From the NCBI GenBank assembly GCA_034432755.1, contig DAOUBQ010000098.1, forward strand, positions 5,114-69,113: a stretch of 64,000 bases of DNA, written 5' to 3'. The stretch comes from UBA5195 sp034432755. GTDB taxonomy: Bacteria; Chloroflexota; Anaerolineae; Anaerolineales; Villigracilaceae. The notes under the pieces were generated by a model, which searched no databases, had not been told where the DNA came from, and saw only the letters and a program-made list of their open reading frames with translations. The position numbers and the translations under genes were made by a program. Positions 50,118-59,622 of the stretch are shown piece by piece; position 1 is the first letter of the stretch; every line of letters begins with the position of its first letter.

Positions 50118-50228
50118 CAGACTTTTGCTTGCGCTCAAGAGATGGCGCAATCACCTTGCCCCGGTGGGTGGTACAATTTCTGTAGCGCGGAGTTCATTCC
50201 GCAAGCAAACACAGCCCAAGGAGTTGCC

Positions 50229-51434
50229 ATGACAGACGTTGTGATTGTAGATGCCATTCGCACGCCCATCGGCGCGCTGGGAGGCGCGCTGGCAAAAGTG
50301 CGCCCCGACGACCTGGCTGCTCTGGTATTAAAGGCCATTGTCGAACGAAACCATCTCGACCCAGCGCTGGTTGAGGAAGTCTATCTGGGCTGTGCCAACC
50401 AGGCCGGGGAAGATAACCGCAACGTGGCACGCATGTCGCTGCTTTTGGCCGGGTTTCCGGCCAGCGTGCCAGGCGTCACCGTCAACCGATTGTGCGCCTC
50501 GGGGCTGGCGGCGGTCAACCTGGCGGCGCGCGCCATCCGCGCCGGAGATGGGGAGATTTGCATCGCAGGCGGCGTAGAATCGATGTCACGCGCGCCCTAC
50601 TCGCTGCCCAAAGCCGAAGAAGCCTTCAGCTTCGGCAACCTGACCGCCTACGACACCGCCCTCGGCTGGCGCTACCCAAACCCCAAAATGAAAGAAATGT
50701 ATGGTATCGACTCGATGGGCGAAACCGCCGAAAACATCGCCACTCTGCGCCCGCACCTGACCCGCGAAAAACAAGACGCCTTTGCCGTCCAATCACACCA
50801 GCGCGCGATTGCCGCCATCGATAGCGGGAAGTTTGGCGAAGAAATCCTGCCCGTCCCCGTGCCGCAGCGCAAGGGCGACCCCATCCCGGTCACAACCGAC
50901 GAGCGTCCGCGCCGCGATACCACCCTGGAAAGCCTCGCCAAACTCAAACCCGCCTTCAAAAAGGAAGGCGGAACCGTTACTGCAGGAAATTCGTCTGGAT
51001 TAAACGATGGCGCGGCAGCCCTGCTTTTAATGAGCGCCCAAAAAGCCGCCGCGCTGGGGCTGAAACCGATGGCGCGCTTCGTCTCTGCCGCCGCCGCTGG
51101 TGTAGAGCCGCGCATCATGGGCGTTGGCCCGGTCCCGGCAACCCGCAAGGCCTTGCAGCGCGCCGGTTTAAGGGTGGCAGACCTCAGCCTGGTCGAGTTA
51201 AACGAGGCCTTTGCAGTGCAATCACTGGCCGTCCTCGAAGACCTGGGGCTGGACGAGGCCATCGTCAACGTTAACGGCGGAGCAATTGCGCTTGGGCATC
51301 CGCTCGGCTGTTCGGGCGCGCGCATCCTCACCACCCTGCTCTACGAAATGCGGCGGCGCGGTGCGCAGTATGGCCTGGCAACTCTGTGCGTGGGAGTCGG
51401 CCAGGGCGAAGCGACCATTGTGGAGTTATTATAG
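50229..51434 (+). CDS. Acetyl-CoA acetyltransferase (thiolase)
   Basis: 401 residues. Catalytic Cys89 in VNRLCASGLAAVN, His in IALGHPLGCSGAR and the C-terminal Cys in TLCVGVGQGEAT (usually GGGQG) are all present. NEAFAVQSLAV is the second His/Asn region. It condenses or cleaves acetyl-CoA units; whether degradative or biosynthetic cannot be told. The start at 50229 has AAGGAG 7 nt upstream. Confidence 0.95.
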   Translation: MTDVVIVDAIRTPIGALGGALAKVRPDDLAALVLKAIVERNHLDPALVEEVYLGCANQAGEDNRNVARMSLLLAGFPASVPGVTVNRLCASGLAAVNLAARAIRAGDGEICIAGGVESMSRAPYSLPKAEEAFSFGNLTAYDTALGWRYPNPKMKEMYGIDSMGETAENIATLRPHLTREKQDAFAVQSHQRAIAAIDSGKFGEEILPVPVPQRKGDPIPVTTDERPRRDTTLESLAKLKPAFKKEGGTVTAGNSSGLNDGAAALLLMSAQKAAALGLKPMARFVSAAAAGVEPRIMGVGPVPATRKALQRAGLRVADLSLVELNEAFAVQSLAVLEDLGLDEAIVNVNGGAIALGHPLGCSGARILTTLLYEMRRRGAQYGLATLCVGVGQGEATIVELL

Positions 51435-51444
51435 GACGGAGTCT

Positions 51445-51460
51445 AACGACTTCGGTCGTT
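51445..51460 (+). other. Short UUCG hairpin after thiolase gene
   Basis: AACGAC - TTCG - GTCGTT, a 6-bp stem closed by a stable UUCG tetraloop, 11 bp after the stop. No T tract, so it may be an mRNA 3' stabiliser or weak terminator. Confidence 0.4.
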
Positions 51461-51504
51461 GAACCACAGTCTGGAGAGTTTTAACTCCAAATTTGGAGAA
51501 AACC

Positions 51505-52695
51505 ATGCGAAAAGCCATTTCAATTTCCCTGATTCTTTTGGCGGGCATCCTGCTGGCAGCCTGTGGTGCTGGCATGGTCACCCCACCTCCGCCGCCCGAC
51601 CTGCCGACCTGGACGCCCTCCGTCACCCCGCCGCCGCCCACCCCAACTGCCACGCTGACCCCCACCATCACGCCGACCCCGCCGCTCAACGCCCAGAATG
51701 GCCCGCCGCTGCTCTCAATTCACATGTTTACGCCCATGCGCGGTTGGGGCATCATGGAAAACCAGCTGCTGGCAACCAACGACGGCGGTTTTAGCTGGGC
51801 CAGCGTGCCTGTGCCGGGCGGGGAATTTAGCGGCTATAACGGGGCGTTTTTTCAGAGTGAGCGCGAAGCGTTCATCCTGGTCGCATCGCCCGATGGCAGC
51901 AACAGCGGAACACTCAACTACACCAACGATGGCGGTCAGACCTGGCAGAGCATTCCCGTGCCGATGTCGAGCGGCTCGATACAATTCCTGCCCAATACCA
52001 ACCAGGAGGGGTTCATCTTCCAGACGCTGGGCGGGGCTGCCGGTTCGATGCCGGTGGCTGTCTATCAGTCCCTCGACCGGGTTAACTGGCTGCGCACCTT
52101 CGCGCACGACCGCCCTACGGAAATCGAAGGCCTGCCTTTTGCAGGAATCAAAAACGGGGCCGTGTTCATCAACCCCAGCGTGGGGTACATCACCGGCTCG
52201 GAACCGGTCGAAAATTCGATTTATCTCTTCCGCACCGGAGATGCAGGCCGCTCCTGGCAGCGGGTTGCCCTGCCCCTGCCCGAAGGGCTTCAAAACTATA
52301 TGGCCGAGACTCTGCCTCCCATCTTCTTCCAAGATGGGAAAGGTTTCCTGCCGGTTGATTTTTTGATGGGCGAGAAGCAAATCCGCGTGTTTTACTTCAC
52401 CGAAGACAGCGGCGCAAACTGGGCTCCGCGCGGTTCAACTCCGCGTGGTTCGGCCTATGAATTTGCCAATGAAAGTACCGGCTGGGCCTGGGCTGGGCGC
52501 TCACTGTTTTACACCACCGACGGTGCGCAGACCTGGACCGCGCAGCCAGTGTCGTTCTCGGCGCGCGAAGTTGCCACCTGCCTGAACTTCATTGACCCGC
52601 GCAACGGCTGGCTGATTACCGTAGACGACCGCTCTCGCGTCCGCTTGTACCGCACCAACGACGCAGGCGGAACCTGGACGGTGGTGATACCCTAG
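51505..52695 (+). CDS. Lipoprotein with YCF48/BNR-like beta-propeller repeats
   Basis: 396 residues. Lipobox LAAC at about Cys18 is followed by a Pro/Thr linker (to about 68). The rest shows repeated GW..., TNDGG.SW and TGDAGRSWQRV-type units (for example LLATNDGGFSWASVPVP, YTNDGGQTWQSIPVP, YRTNDAGGTWTVVIP), typical of BNR or YCF48-like propellers. Probably surface exposed; ligand unknown. GGAGAA lies 4 nt before the ATG at 51505. Confidence 0.85.
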   Translation: MRKAISISLILLAGILLAACGAGMVTPPPPPDLPTWTPSVTPPPPTPTATLTPTITPTPPLNAQNGPPLLSIHMFTPMRGWGIMENQLLATNDGGFSWASVPVPGGEFSGYNGAFFQSEREAFILVASPDGSNSGTLNYTNDGGQTWQSIPVPMSSGSIQFLPNTNQEGFIFQTLGGAAGSMPVAVYQSLDRVNWLRTFAHDRPTEIEGLPFAGIKNGAVFINPSVGYITGSEPVENSIYLFRTGDAGRSWQRVALPLPEGLQNYMAETLPPIFFQDGKGFLPVDFLMGEKQIRVFYFTEDSGANWAPRGSTPRGSAYEFANESTGWAWAGRSLFYTTDGAQTWTAQPVSFSAREVATCLNFIDPRNGWLITVDDRSRVRLYRTNDAGGTWTVVIP

Positions 52696-52758
52696 GTTCG
52701 TTGTTCGATTACCCAATAACAAGTATCAAACAACGCATCCCAAAAGGACCGCAAACGA

Positions 52759-53757
52759 ATGAAAAGACAAGCAATTTTAGTCGTATTCCTCTCCCTGGCA
52801 ATGATGGCTTGCCGCATCTCGATTGATGCCTTCGACCCGCCCCCCCTGGCAACGCCTATTCCCAACCTGGCCGCTTCAGCCACCCCCAATCTCTTGCAGC
52901 CGACCTTCACCCCAGTGGTTGTTCTGCCTCCGGCGACGCCCACCCCCTTTGTAAATACCCCCGCATTGACCGTGGAACAATTGAAAAACGGACGTTTCAA
53001 CTTGCCTGGCACAGACGGCGTTGTGCATGACGTGCAATTTGAAGCCGGGGTCTTCCTGCAAGGCAGCGACCCCGCCCAGCCAGGATACGTTTCCATCGTG
53101 ATGACCGACTCGATTGCTTTAGGCGACCTGAATAGTGATGGGGCAGGCGATGCCGCCGCCGTCATCGTCGAAAACTACGGCGGGACGGGCCAATTCGTCT
53201 CGGTGGCGGTTTTCCTCAACCGGGATGGCAGGCCGGTCTATGCCGCCTCGCACTTCGTGGATGACCGCGCACTGGTCAATGCCTTTGCCATCTACAATGG
53301 GGAAATTTACCTCAACGCCGTCATTCATGGTTTCGAAGACCCTGGCTGCTGCCCCAACTTTCCCACTCGTCAGGTGTTGCGCCTGTGGGAGAACACCCTG
53401 GCCCTGGCGAGTTTCTCCAGCCAGACCCCAACCGGTGCAGAACGTATCATCAACATCGAAACGCCGCTCAACGGCGCGGAAGTGGATAAAGTCTTCACCC
53501 TGCGCGGCAGAATCAGCATCGCGCCCTTTGAGAACAACCTGGTCTACGAGGTTTACATCCCCGGCATGAATGAGCCGTTTACGAGCGGCCCGCTGATGGT
53601 CAATGCCCCAGAGATAGGCACGCCCGGCACATTCGATCTGCCGCTCAACTTTGGCGCATCCGGCTACAGCGGCCCGGTGCGCATCACTCTTTCGGACCTG
53701 TCCGCTGCCGATGGTTCACTGTTGACAATGGATGCGCTGTTTGTGATTGTGAAATGA
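52759..53757 (+). CDS. Lipoprotein with C-terminal Gmad2 immunoglobulin-like domain
   Basis: 332 residues. Lipobox-like MMAC (Cys18), then a Pro/Thr linker (to about 68). A central beta-rich domain (about 70-225) has DLNSDGAGDAAAVIVE, a possible calcium loop. The end (about 235-330, IETPLNGAEVDKVFTLRG, GTFDLPLNFG) matches the Gmad2 fold found in secreted Gram-positive and Chloroflexota proteins. Overlaps the VanZ-like gene by 4 bp. Confidence 0.82.
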   Translation: MKRQAILVVFLSLAMMACRISIDAFDPPPLATPIPNLAASATPNLLQPTFTPVVVLPPATPTPFVNTPALTVEQLKNGRFNLPGTDGVVHDVQFEAGVFLQGSDPAQPGYVSIVMTDSIALGDLNSDGAGDAAAVIVENYGGTGQFVSVAVFLNRDGRPVYAASHFVDDRALVNAFAIYNGEIYLNAVIHGFEDPGCCPNFPTRQVLRLWENTLALASFSSQTPTGAERIINIETPLNGAEVDKVFTLRGRISIAPFENNLVYEVYIPGMNEPFTSGPLMVNAPEIGTPGTFDLPLNFGASGYSGPVRITLSDLSAADGSLLTMDALFVIVK

Positions 53758-54134
53758 AAAAGCTCGCCGCCACCCTCTTCCTCGTTTTCGTTTTCCTCGT
53801 CACCCTGGCCGCCGACTGGGGAATGATTCCTCCCTTCATCCGCGCCATCTACCGCTTCCCCAGCGGTGACCTGGCCGGACACTTCCTGCTGTACGGAATC
53901 TTGGCCTACCTGCTGACACGCGCTTTCCCCCACCGCCTGCAAATGGGCGACTTTTCGCTTGCCATTTCCTCACTGGGGGCGGTTGCATTAGCGCTGGCCG
54001 AGGAAATCAGCCAGTTCTTCTTCCCGCTGCGCACCCCCAGCCCGCTTGACCTGGCTTGCGGCCTGCTCGGAATCCTGCTTGCTGACCGTTTTGAGCGATG
54101 GAGGTCCTGGAACGATTCTTCTTCAGTGAAATAG
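53754..54134 (+). CDS. VanZ-like membrane protein
   Basis: 126 residues with four short hydrophobic helices. FPSGDLAGHFLLYGILAYL and AEEISQFFFPLRTPSPLDL match VanZ family motifs (the DKxxH-like and E-x-x-Q regions). VanZ confers low-level glycopeptide tolerance in some bacteria; most relatives are of unknown role. Coupled to the Gmad2 lipoprotein gene by ATGA. Confidence 0.85.
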   Translation: MKKLAATLFLVFVFLVTLAADWGMIPPFIRAIYRFPSGDLAGHFLLYGILAYLLTRAFPHRLQMGDFSLAISSLGAVALALAEEISQFFFPLRTPSPLDLACGLLGILLADRFERWRSWNDSSSVK

Positions 54135-54180
54135 TTTCCGGTTGTATATAATTGCCCAACCCAATAAACAGGAGGAACCC

Positions 54181-54579
54181 ATGCCTACATTTGTTCGTGA
54201 TTGGATGCAAAGCCCAGTCGTCGTCATTGACCCCGATTCGAGCGTCTCGTATGCCATGACCCTCATGCGCCGCCGCCGAATTCACAGCCTGATTGTGGAT
54301 TTGACAAACGAAGAAGGCGGCTACGGCATCCTGACCACCACCGACATCAGCGGCAAAATCGTCGCCGCCGAAGCCAACCCTGCCGAGGTCAAAGTTCGTG
54401 ATGTGATGAGCGCACCGGTTATCACGGGTCAGCCCGGCTGGACCCTCAAAGAAGCCTCGCAAGTGATGCAAAAACACAAATTCCACCACCTGCCCATCGA
54501 AGAGAACGGTGTGCTGTTAGGTATCATCTCCGATACTGATATTTTCATGGCAGTCGAAGAAATCGGCTGGAAACGGTAA
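54181..54579 (+). CDS. Two-CBS-domain protein
   Basis: 132 residues, two CBS motifs: MQSPVVVIDPDSSVSYAMTL to about 65, and VMSAPVITGQPGWTLKEASQ to the end (GIISDTDIFMAV). CBS pairs bind adenine nucleotides and regulate partners. CAGGAGG lies 5 nt before the ATG at 54181. It stands alone; the partner is not clear. Confidence 0.92.
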   Translation: MPTFVRDWMQSPVVVIDPDSSVSYAMTLMRRRRIHSLIVDLTNEEGGYGILTTTDISGKIVAAEANPAEVKVRDVMSAPVITGQPGWTLKEASQVMQKHKFHHLPIEENGVLLGIISDTDIFMAVEEIGWKR

Positions 54580-54645
54580 TTTCGAATCCCACCGCCACGC
54601 AAGGGGGGCCTTCGTAACTGCTTCCCCAAGATGGGCAGACCGTTA

Positions 54646-54744
54646 TGTAATCCGTGTCCAAAAGGTTTTGACTGCAAACGGACTCTAAACTCAAGTTAAT
54701 CATCAAGAGTTGATTTGACTGAAAAAACCTTTTCTTGCCACGAA
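54646..54744. repeat. Dispersed repeat modules C and D
   Basis: In a 337-bp spacer (54580-54916) without a gene. Module C (TGTAATCCGTGTCCAAAAGG to CTCTAAACTCAAG, 54646-54695) recurs at 24337-24385. Module D (ACTGAAAAAACCTTTTCTTG, from 54718) recurs at 20269. They share order-independent modules with 20264-20529 and 24137-24385. A further stretch to 54870 has CACAAAGAACACGAAA and TTTGTGTCCTTTGTGGTG words in opposed orientation. Confidence 0.65.
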
Positions 54745-54916
54745 AGACACAAAGAACACGAAATTTTTTAAGTTGTCTTGCGCCCGATTTCAAGACTGTT
54801 AATTCCGTCGTTCGGAATTCCTTTGTGTCCTTTGTGGTGATGGATCTTTTTGCAGTGAACTCAAGAGTTGATTTCGTCTGTAATTCCAAGCCCGAGTTCA
54901 TGGAAAGGTAAAAAGC

Positions 54917-55861
54917 ATGATTAACCTGTCTGAATTGCGTGTCTTTGTGGCCGCCGCAGAAGAGTTAAACTTCAGCCGGGCAGCACAACGATTGAACCTT
55001 TCCCAATCCGCGGTCAGCCAGAATGTCCAATCCATCGAACGCGCCTATGGCGTGGAGTTATTTATTCGGCATGGGCGCTCGGTGCAGTTGAGCGAAATCG
55101 GCAAAACCATCCTTCCCATCGCACGCGGGGTTCTCAATTCGACGCGCATCCTGGAAGATGCGCTGATCAACGCCAAAGGAGAAATTTCAGGCACTCTCTC
55201 AATTGGCTGCGCCACCACCTGCGGGCGTTATTTCGTTCCCAACTTGCTGGCCTCCTTTCAGGGCAAATACCCGCATGTGCGCACGCGCATCACCCCAACC
55301 GACCGGGCGCAAGTCATCGAAGGCGTACTAAACCAGGCCTTCGACCTGGGCATCGTAGGCCGCAAAACTGAACACCGCGAAATCGAAAGCCAGCTGTTGC
55401 TTGAAGACCGGGTGGTTATGATTGTGCCTGCCAACCATCCCTGGGCCAACCGCGAACAGGTTAGCCCGCAGGAGGTGTTGGAGCAGCCCTTCATCAGCCA
55501 CGAAAATAGTTCGGGAACTCACCAGGTATTGTTTGACCAACTACGGCAACACGGCATCGAACCAGAAAATCTGAACGTTATCACCGAGATGGGAGATGCC
55601 GAAGCGGTCGAAATGGCGGTTGAAAAAGGCATCGGAATCACCTTCATCTCCGAAGTGATGGCTGCACGCAGCCTGGCACTGGGCCGTGTGAAGAAGATTT
55701 CGGTGGAAGGCTTCAACCTGACCCAGAAAATTTACCTGGTTCGCCGCAAAGCGGAGACATATACACAGGTAGAAACCTACTTTTGGGATTTCGTGCAACA
55801 AAACCGTGAAACCCTGGCGACTGAATTGCTTTACAGCCTGGCAAATGTAACTCCCGCTTGA
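54917..55861 (+). CDS. LysR-family transcriptional regulator
   Basis: 314 residues. N-terminal winged helix: LNFSRAAQRLNLSQSAVSQN. The effector domain (about 90-300) has RYFVPNLLASFQ, DLGIVGRKTE and GIGITFISE as in CysB/CbbR relatives. It may control the iron-sulfur oxidoreductase gene on the same strand 175 bp downstream, but no operator was identified. Ligand unknown. Confidence 0.93.
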   Translation: MINLSELRVFVAAAEELNFSRAAQRLNLSQSAVSQNVQSIERAYGVELFIRHGRSVQLSEIGKTILPIARGVLNSTRILEDALINAKGEISGTLSIGCATTCGRYFVPNLLASFQGKYPHVRTRITPTDRAQVIEGVLNQAFDLGIVGRKTEHREIESQLLLEDRVVMIVPANHPWANREQVSPQEVLEQPFISHENSSGTHQVLFDQLRQHGIEPENLNVITEMGDAEAVEMAVEKGIGITFISEVMAARSLALGRVKKISVEGFNLTQKIYLVRRKAETYTQVETYFWDFVQQNRETLATELLYSLANVTPA

Positions 55862-56036
55862 AAAGTTATGCTAAACTTACAGCATGAAATTGTCAATTTT
55901 CATGCTCGTCGCAAAATACGAGGAAAATGCGGCCATTCTCCTGACCGTCAGGAAATGACCGCGTTCTTTTTTCCACTCCCCATAACGCGGAAATCATTCC
56001 ACTGTGGCGGAGTAACGCCGATAGAAAGGATAGGAT

Positions 56037-58031
56037 ATGCTGACGCTCGCCGAAAAAATACTCTTTGCCGTTGCAGTGCTGGTTTCGCTCTATTTCACCG
56101 GGCAAGGCGCCAGGCGCATTATTAAGAATATCGCAAGCGGCCAGGGCAAGCCAGATTGGAAACTGGTCGCTGGACAAGCCGCCCAGGCGATTTTCAAATT
56201 CCTAACCTTCCAGCCGGTCTTCCGGTTCCGATTTTTACCCTCGCTCTTGCATGGTCTCATCGGCTGGGGCTTCCTGGCCTTCCTGCTCATCAACCTGGCC
56301 GATTTGATTTACGGCTATACCGGCTGGCGAATGCTCGAAAGCACCGGCATTTTCGGCGATGGATACCGCCTGCTGGCCGATATTGCCAACGTGGCAATCC
56401 TGATCGGCATTATCGGGATGGCCGCGCGCCGCTTCATTTTTCGCCCTGAGTCTCTCACCACGCGCCAATCAACGTTGCTCCACCCCAGGGCAAGGTTTGG
56501 CATCCTGCGTGATTCCGCTATCGTGGCAGGGTTCATCTTCTTGCATAACTCTGCCCGCCTGTTGAGCGAATCCTTCTATGTAGCGCTGCATGAGCCTGAC
56601 CCCTGGCAACCGTTCATCACAGCAGTCTCCAGGCTGTGGGCAAATGCGAATCCGACTGCGCTCCTGGCGGGAGAACATATCATGTTCTGGCTTTCGCTTG
56701 GCGCGGTGGTCGCCTTCCTGCCTTACTTCCCCTATAGCAAACACTTGCATCTGTTCTTCGCGCCGATTAATTTCGCGCTCAAACCCAAACGCAAATCCAT
56801 TGGCGAATTGGGCTATATCAATCTCGACGACCAAAGCATCGAACAGTTTGGCGCAGCGAAAATCAGCGATTTAGGCTATGAACAGATTGTGGATGCGTAT
56901 TCCTGTATCATGTGCTTCCGCTGCCAGGAAGTTTGCCCAGCCTATAACACTGGCAAAGTGCTCAGCCCAGCGGCGCTCGAAATTAACAAACGCTACACCT
57001 TCAACGTCGGCGGCGGGACCGATACGCCCCTGCTTGACCTGATTCCCGAAGAAGCAGTTTGGGCCTGCACCTCGTGCGGCGCATGTGTCGATATCTGCCC
57101 GGTCGGCAACGAACCGATGCGCGATATTCTCGACATCCGCCGCAACCTGGCAATGATGGAAAGCGCCTTCCCCAAACAATTGGAGACCGCCTTCAGGGGC
57201 ATGGAGCGTAACATGAACCCCTGGAATGTGCCGCAGGCCGACCGCATGAAGTGGGCAGCTGGGCTAAACGTACCCACCATCGAGCAGAACCCAGAGCCAG
57301 AGATTTTGTGGTGGGTGGGCTGCGCCCCGGCCACCGACGCACGCGCCCAGAAAACCGCGCATGCCTTCGTCAAAATTTTGAATGCGGCTGGCGTCAATTA
57401 CGCGGTTTTAGGGAAAAACGAATCCTGCACCGGCGATTCAGCCCGCCGCGCTGGGCGCGAGGATATTTTCTTTGGGCTGGCTTTGGCCAATGTAGAAATC
57501 CTCAACGAAATCGCCCCCAAGCGGATTGTGACCACCTGCCCACACTGCCTGCACACCCTCAAGAACGAATACCCGGCCTTTGGCGGGAATTACCAAGTCA
57601 TTCACCACACCCAACTTATCAACGAACTGGTTGGCGCAGGCAAACTCGCCCTCGAACCGCAATCTTCAATCGAAAATCAGCAACCGAAAATCACCTATCA
57701 CGACCCATGCTATCTTGGGCGGCACAACGGTATTTACGAAGCCCCGCGCGAAATCCTGAAACAGGCCAACGCGCAAACCATCGAGATGCCGCGCAACGAG
57801 GCCAAAGCCTTTTGCTGCGGCGCGGGCGGCGCGCAAATGTGGAAAGAAGAAGAACCCGGTAGCGCCAAAGTCAACCAAACACGCTTTGCCCAGGCCAAGG
57901 CCACCGGCGCTGCCACAGTGGCGGTAGGCTGCCCCTTCTGCCTGACAATGATGACCGACGCCAGCAAAGCCGATGGCGAAACCATGCAGGTCAAAGATGT
58001 GGCCGAATTGGTGGCCGAGCGTTTGAAATAG
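56037..58031 (+). CDS. Membrane-bound HdrD-like iron-sulfur oxidoreductase
   Basis: 664 residues. Helices 1-6 (about 5-245) form a NarI-like or cytochrome b-like membrane part. Two [4Fe-4S] ferredoxin motifs follow: CIMCFRCQEVCP (about 290) and CTSCGACVDICP (about 344). The C-terminal half has two CCG-type domains, with CPHCLHTL, HDPCYLGRH, FCCGAGGAQMW and GCPFCLTMM, as in heterodisulfide-reductase D and related (Fe-S) oxidoreductases. It could pass electrons between quinones and a soluble donor such as ETF. AAAGGAT lies 6 nt before the ATG. The role is inferred from fold. Confidence 0.88.
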   Translation: MLTLAEKILFAVAVLVSLYFTGQGARRIIKNIASGQGKPDWKLVAGQAAQAIFKFLTFQPVFRFRFLPSLLHGLIGWGFLAFLLINLADLIYGYTGWRMLESTGIFGDGYRLLADIANVAILIGIIGMAARRFIFRPESLTTRQSTLLHPRARFGILRDSAIVAGFIFLHNSARLLSESFYVALHEPDPWQPFITAVSRLWANANPTALLAGEHIMFWLSLGAVVAFLPYFPYSKHLHLFFAPINFALKPKRKSIGELGYINLDDQSIEQFGAAKISDLGYEQIVDAYSCIMCFRCQEVCPAYNTGKVLSPAALEINKRYTFNVGGGTDTPLLDLIPEEAVWACTSCGACVDICPVGNEPMRDILDIRRNLAMMESAFPKQLETAFRGMERNMNPWNVPQADRMKWAAGLNVPTIEQNPEPEILWWVGCAPATDARAQKTAHAFVKILNAAGVNYAVLGKNESCTGDSARRAGREDIFFGLALANVEILNEIAPKRIVTTCPHCLHTLKNEYPAFGGNYQVIHHTQLINELVGAGKLALEPQSSIENQQPKITYHDPCYLGRHNGIYEAPREILKQANAQTIEMPRNEAKAFCCGAGGAQMWKEEEPGSAKVNQTRFAQAKATGAATVAVGCPFCLTMMTDASKADGETMQVKDVAELVAERLK

Positions 58032-58081
58032 TAAGGGCATATAATACACCCGACATTTCAAAGTTTCAAGGAGCAAACCAC

Positions 58082-58447
58082 ATGTACAAACAACTTCTCA
58101 TCATCCTCTCGGTTATTGCCATTCTGGCGACCTTGTTCGGGGTGGCGGCAAACCCCGTTGGCCCAGAGAAAAAGAGCGTCACCCTGGTCAGCGTAGGCTA
58201 TTACCACGAAAAAGGCGTGGTATTCAACTTTAAGGTGACTGGCGACTTCAAGGACAAGGAATTAAAAGGCAGTCTTAACGTTGACGGGACGACCATCAAA
58301 GTCTATTGCAAACGCAAAGAGGGCGACAAAAACATCAATGCCCTGTGTGTGGCTGCTTCAATTACCAACCGCCTGGCCGGAAAGCAAGGCGTCATCACCT
58401 TTGCCGGGTCCAACTTTACAGTCATCATCCCTGCCCGACCGCGTTGA
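58082..58447 (+). CDS. Small exported or membrane-anchored protein, unknown function
   Basis: 121 residues. An N-terminal hydrophobic helix (about 4-24) that could be a signal anchor is followed by a beta-rich domain (KSVTLVSVGYYHEKGVVFNF to ITFAGSNFTVIIPA), with two Cys (YCKRKE, LCVAAS). AAGGAGC lies 8 nt before the ATG. No family is recognised. A terminator follows. Confidence 0.7.
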   Translation: MYKQLLIILSVIAILATLFGVAANPVGPEKKSVTLVSVGYYHEKGVVFNFKVTGDFKDKELKGSLNVDGTTIKVYCKRKEGDKNINALCVAASITNRLAGKQGVITFAGSNFTVIIPARPR

Positions 58448-58463
58448 CATCGCCTGAGCAAAT

Positions 58464-58499
58464 AAACGTCCCGAAGGTTCAATGACCTTCGGGACGTTT
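58464..58499. terminator. Bidirectional terminator
   Basis: 15-bp perfect stem AAACGTCCCGAAGGT with ACCTTCGGGACGTTT, 6-nt loop, T- and A-rich sides, between convergent genes. Its arm word GTCCCGAAGG recurs in the hairpin at 59623-59677. Confidence 0.88.
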
Positions 58500-58502
58500 G
58501 TC

Positions 58503-59516
58503 TTAACCACCAAAGAGTGTTTCCAGCCCCTCCACGCAGGCATCGCGCCAGGTTGTGTAATTGTGCGCGCCGCCGTTCTCGCGGTAGGTAAAATCGTAGC
58601 ATTTTTCGGCCAGCAGGGCGGCCATCTTTCGATTGGGCGCGAGCAGGAAATCCATCGCTCCACAATCAAGCCACAGTCTGGCGTCCGGTTTGGGAAAATG
58701 ACGTACCATCTGCATCGTCGTCGTTTCATGTCCCCATAGTTCGAATGCGCCCGCCTGACCAATCGCCTTTCCGAATACCTCGGGCAACTTGAGCGCGGTA
58801 AACACGGACATCAACCCGCCCATCGAGGCGCCCATCACGCCATGCACACCAGGCTGTTTTTGGTAATCGAGCAGGTGCAGTTCGCGCGCCGCAAACGGCA
58901 TCACTTGTCCCATCACAAAGGCCAGGGTCGGCTCGGCCTGACCGTACTCGACCATTCGGGCCGCGCCGCCGTTTTGCAAAAAGGCAATCGCCAGCGGGCG
59001 GATACGCCTGGCCGCGATGAGATTATCCACAATTGTCGCCAGTTTTCCGCGCCGCAGGTAGTCTGGCCCGTCGTACACCACCAGCAACGGCACAGATTCG
59101 TCCATCGGCGGCTGATACAACGAAACACGCCGTTTCTTCCCTGCTGTGACATAGCGCGCCGGAAGAGTGTGATGGGTTATCTTGCCCCGCAGGCCACCAG
59201 GCGGCAGTTTCGCCCAGGGCGTCGGACGCACTTCGGGCATGTAGAAATAGTGATTGTAACCTCCCACGCCGTTATAAACAGACTTTTTATTCAGCGGGTC
59301 GGAAAAGCGTTTCCTGGCGTTCGGGTCGTAAAACGCATATTCGAGATAGGCGTTGGGGGGCAGGTCGAAAGCGATCTCCCAAACTCCTTTTTCGACCTGC
59401 GTCAATGGCTGTGGATTCTCTTCCCAGCCATGCAGGTCGCTGATGAAATGCGGGGCAACCTCCCCGCGCCAGGTGATAATGACAGTATTGGCATGAATGG
59501 TTGGGTTGGTAGACAT
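58503..59516 (-). CDS. Esterase D/enterochelin-esterase-like hydrolase
   Basis: 337 residues. An N-terminal beta-domain (about 1-95: LHGWEENPQPLTQVEKGVWE, LEYAFYDPNARKRF) like the Fes N-domain precedes an alpha/beta hydrolase. The nucleophile is Ser in GVMGASMGGLMS, and the His is in GGAHNYTTWRDA. An Asp in LDCGAMDFLL may complete the triad. It hydrolyses an ester; the substrate (siderophore or carbohydrate ester) is unknown. The ATG at 59516 starts the conserved part. Confidence 0.88.
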   Translation of the reverse strand: MSTNPTIHANTVIITWRGEVAPHFISDLHGWEENPQPLTQVEKGVWEIAFDLPPNAYLEYAFYDPNARKRFSDPLNKKSVYNGVGGYNHYFYMPEVRPTPWAKLPPGGLRGKITHHTLPARYVTAGKKRRVSLYQPPMDESVPLLVVYDGPDYLRRGKLATIVDNLIAARRIRPLAIAFLQNGGAARMVEYGQAEPTLAFVMGQVMPFAARELHLLDYQKQPGVHGVMGASMGGLMSVFTALKLPEVFGKAIGQAGAFELWGHETTTMQMVRHFPKPDARLWLDCGAMDFLLAPNRKMAALLAEKCYDFTYRENGGAHNYTTWRDACVEGLETLFGG

Positions 59517-59622
59517 ACGACCATTGTACACCAAAGACAGAGTAACGGTCTGGAAGCACGCAGAGCGCCTTTTTTACACCGTCGTTTCTAAAAAACCTGA
59601 ACTCGGCATAAGCCTTTTGAAC

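Noticed and set aside
53754..54134. Vancomycin resistance gene vanZ
   Set aside because: Only family membership is visible; no van cluster surrounds it, and most VanZ-like proteins have unknown roles.
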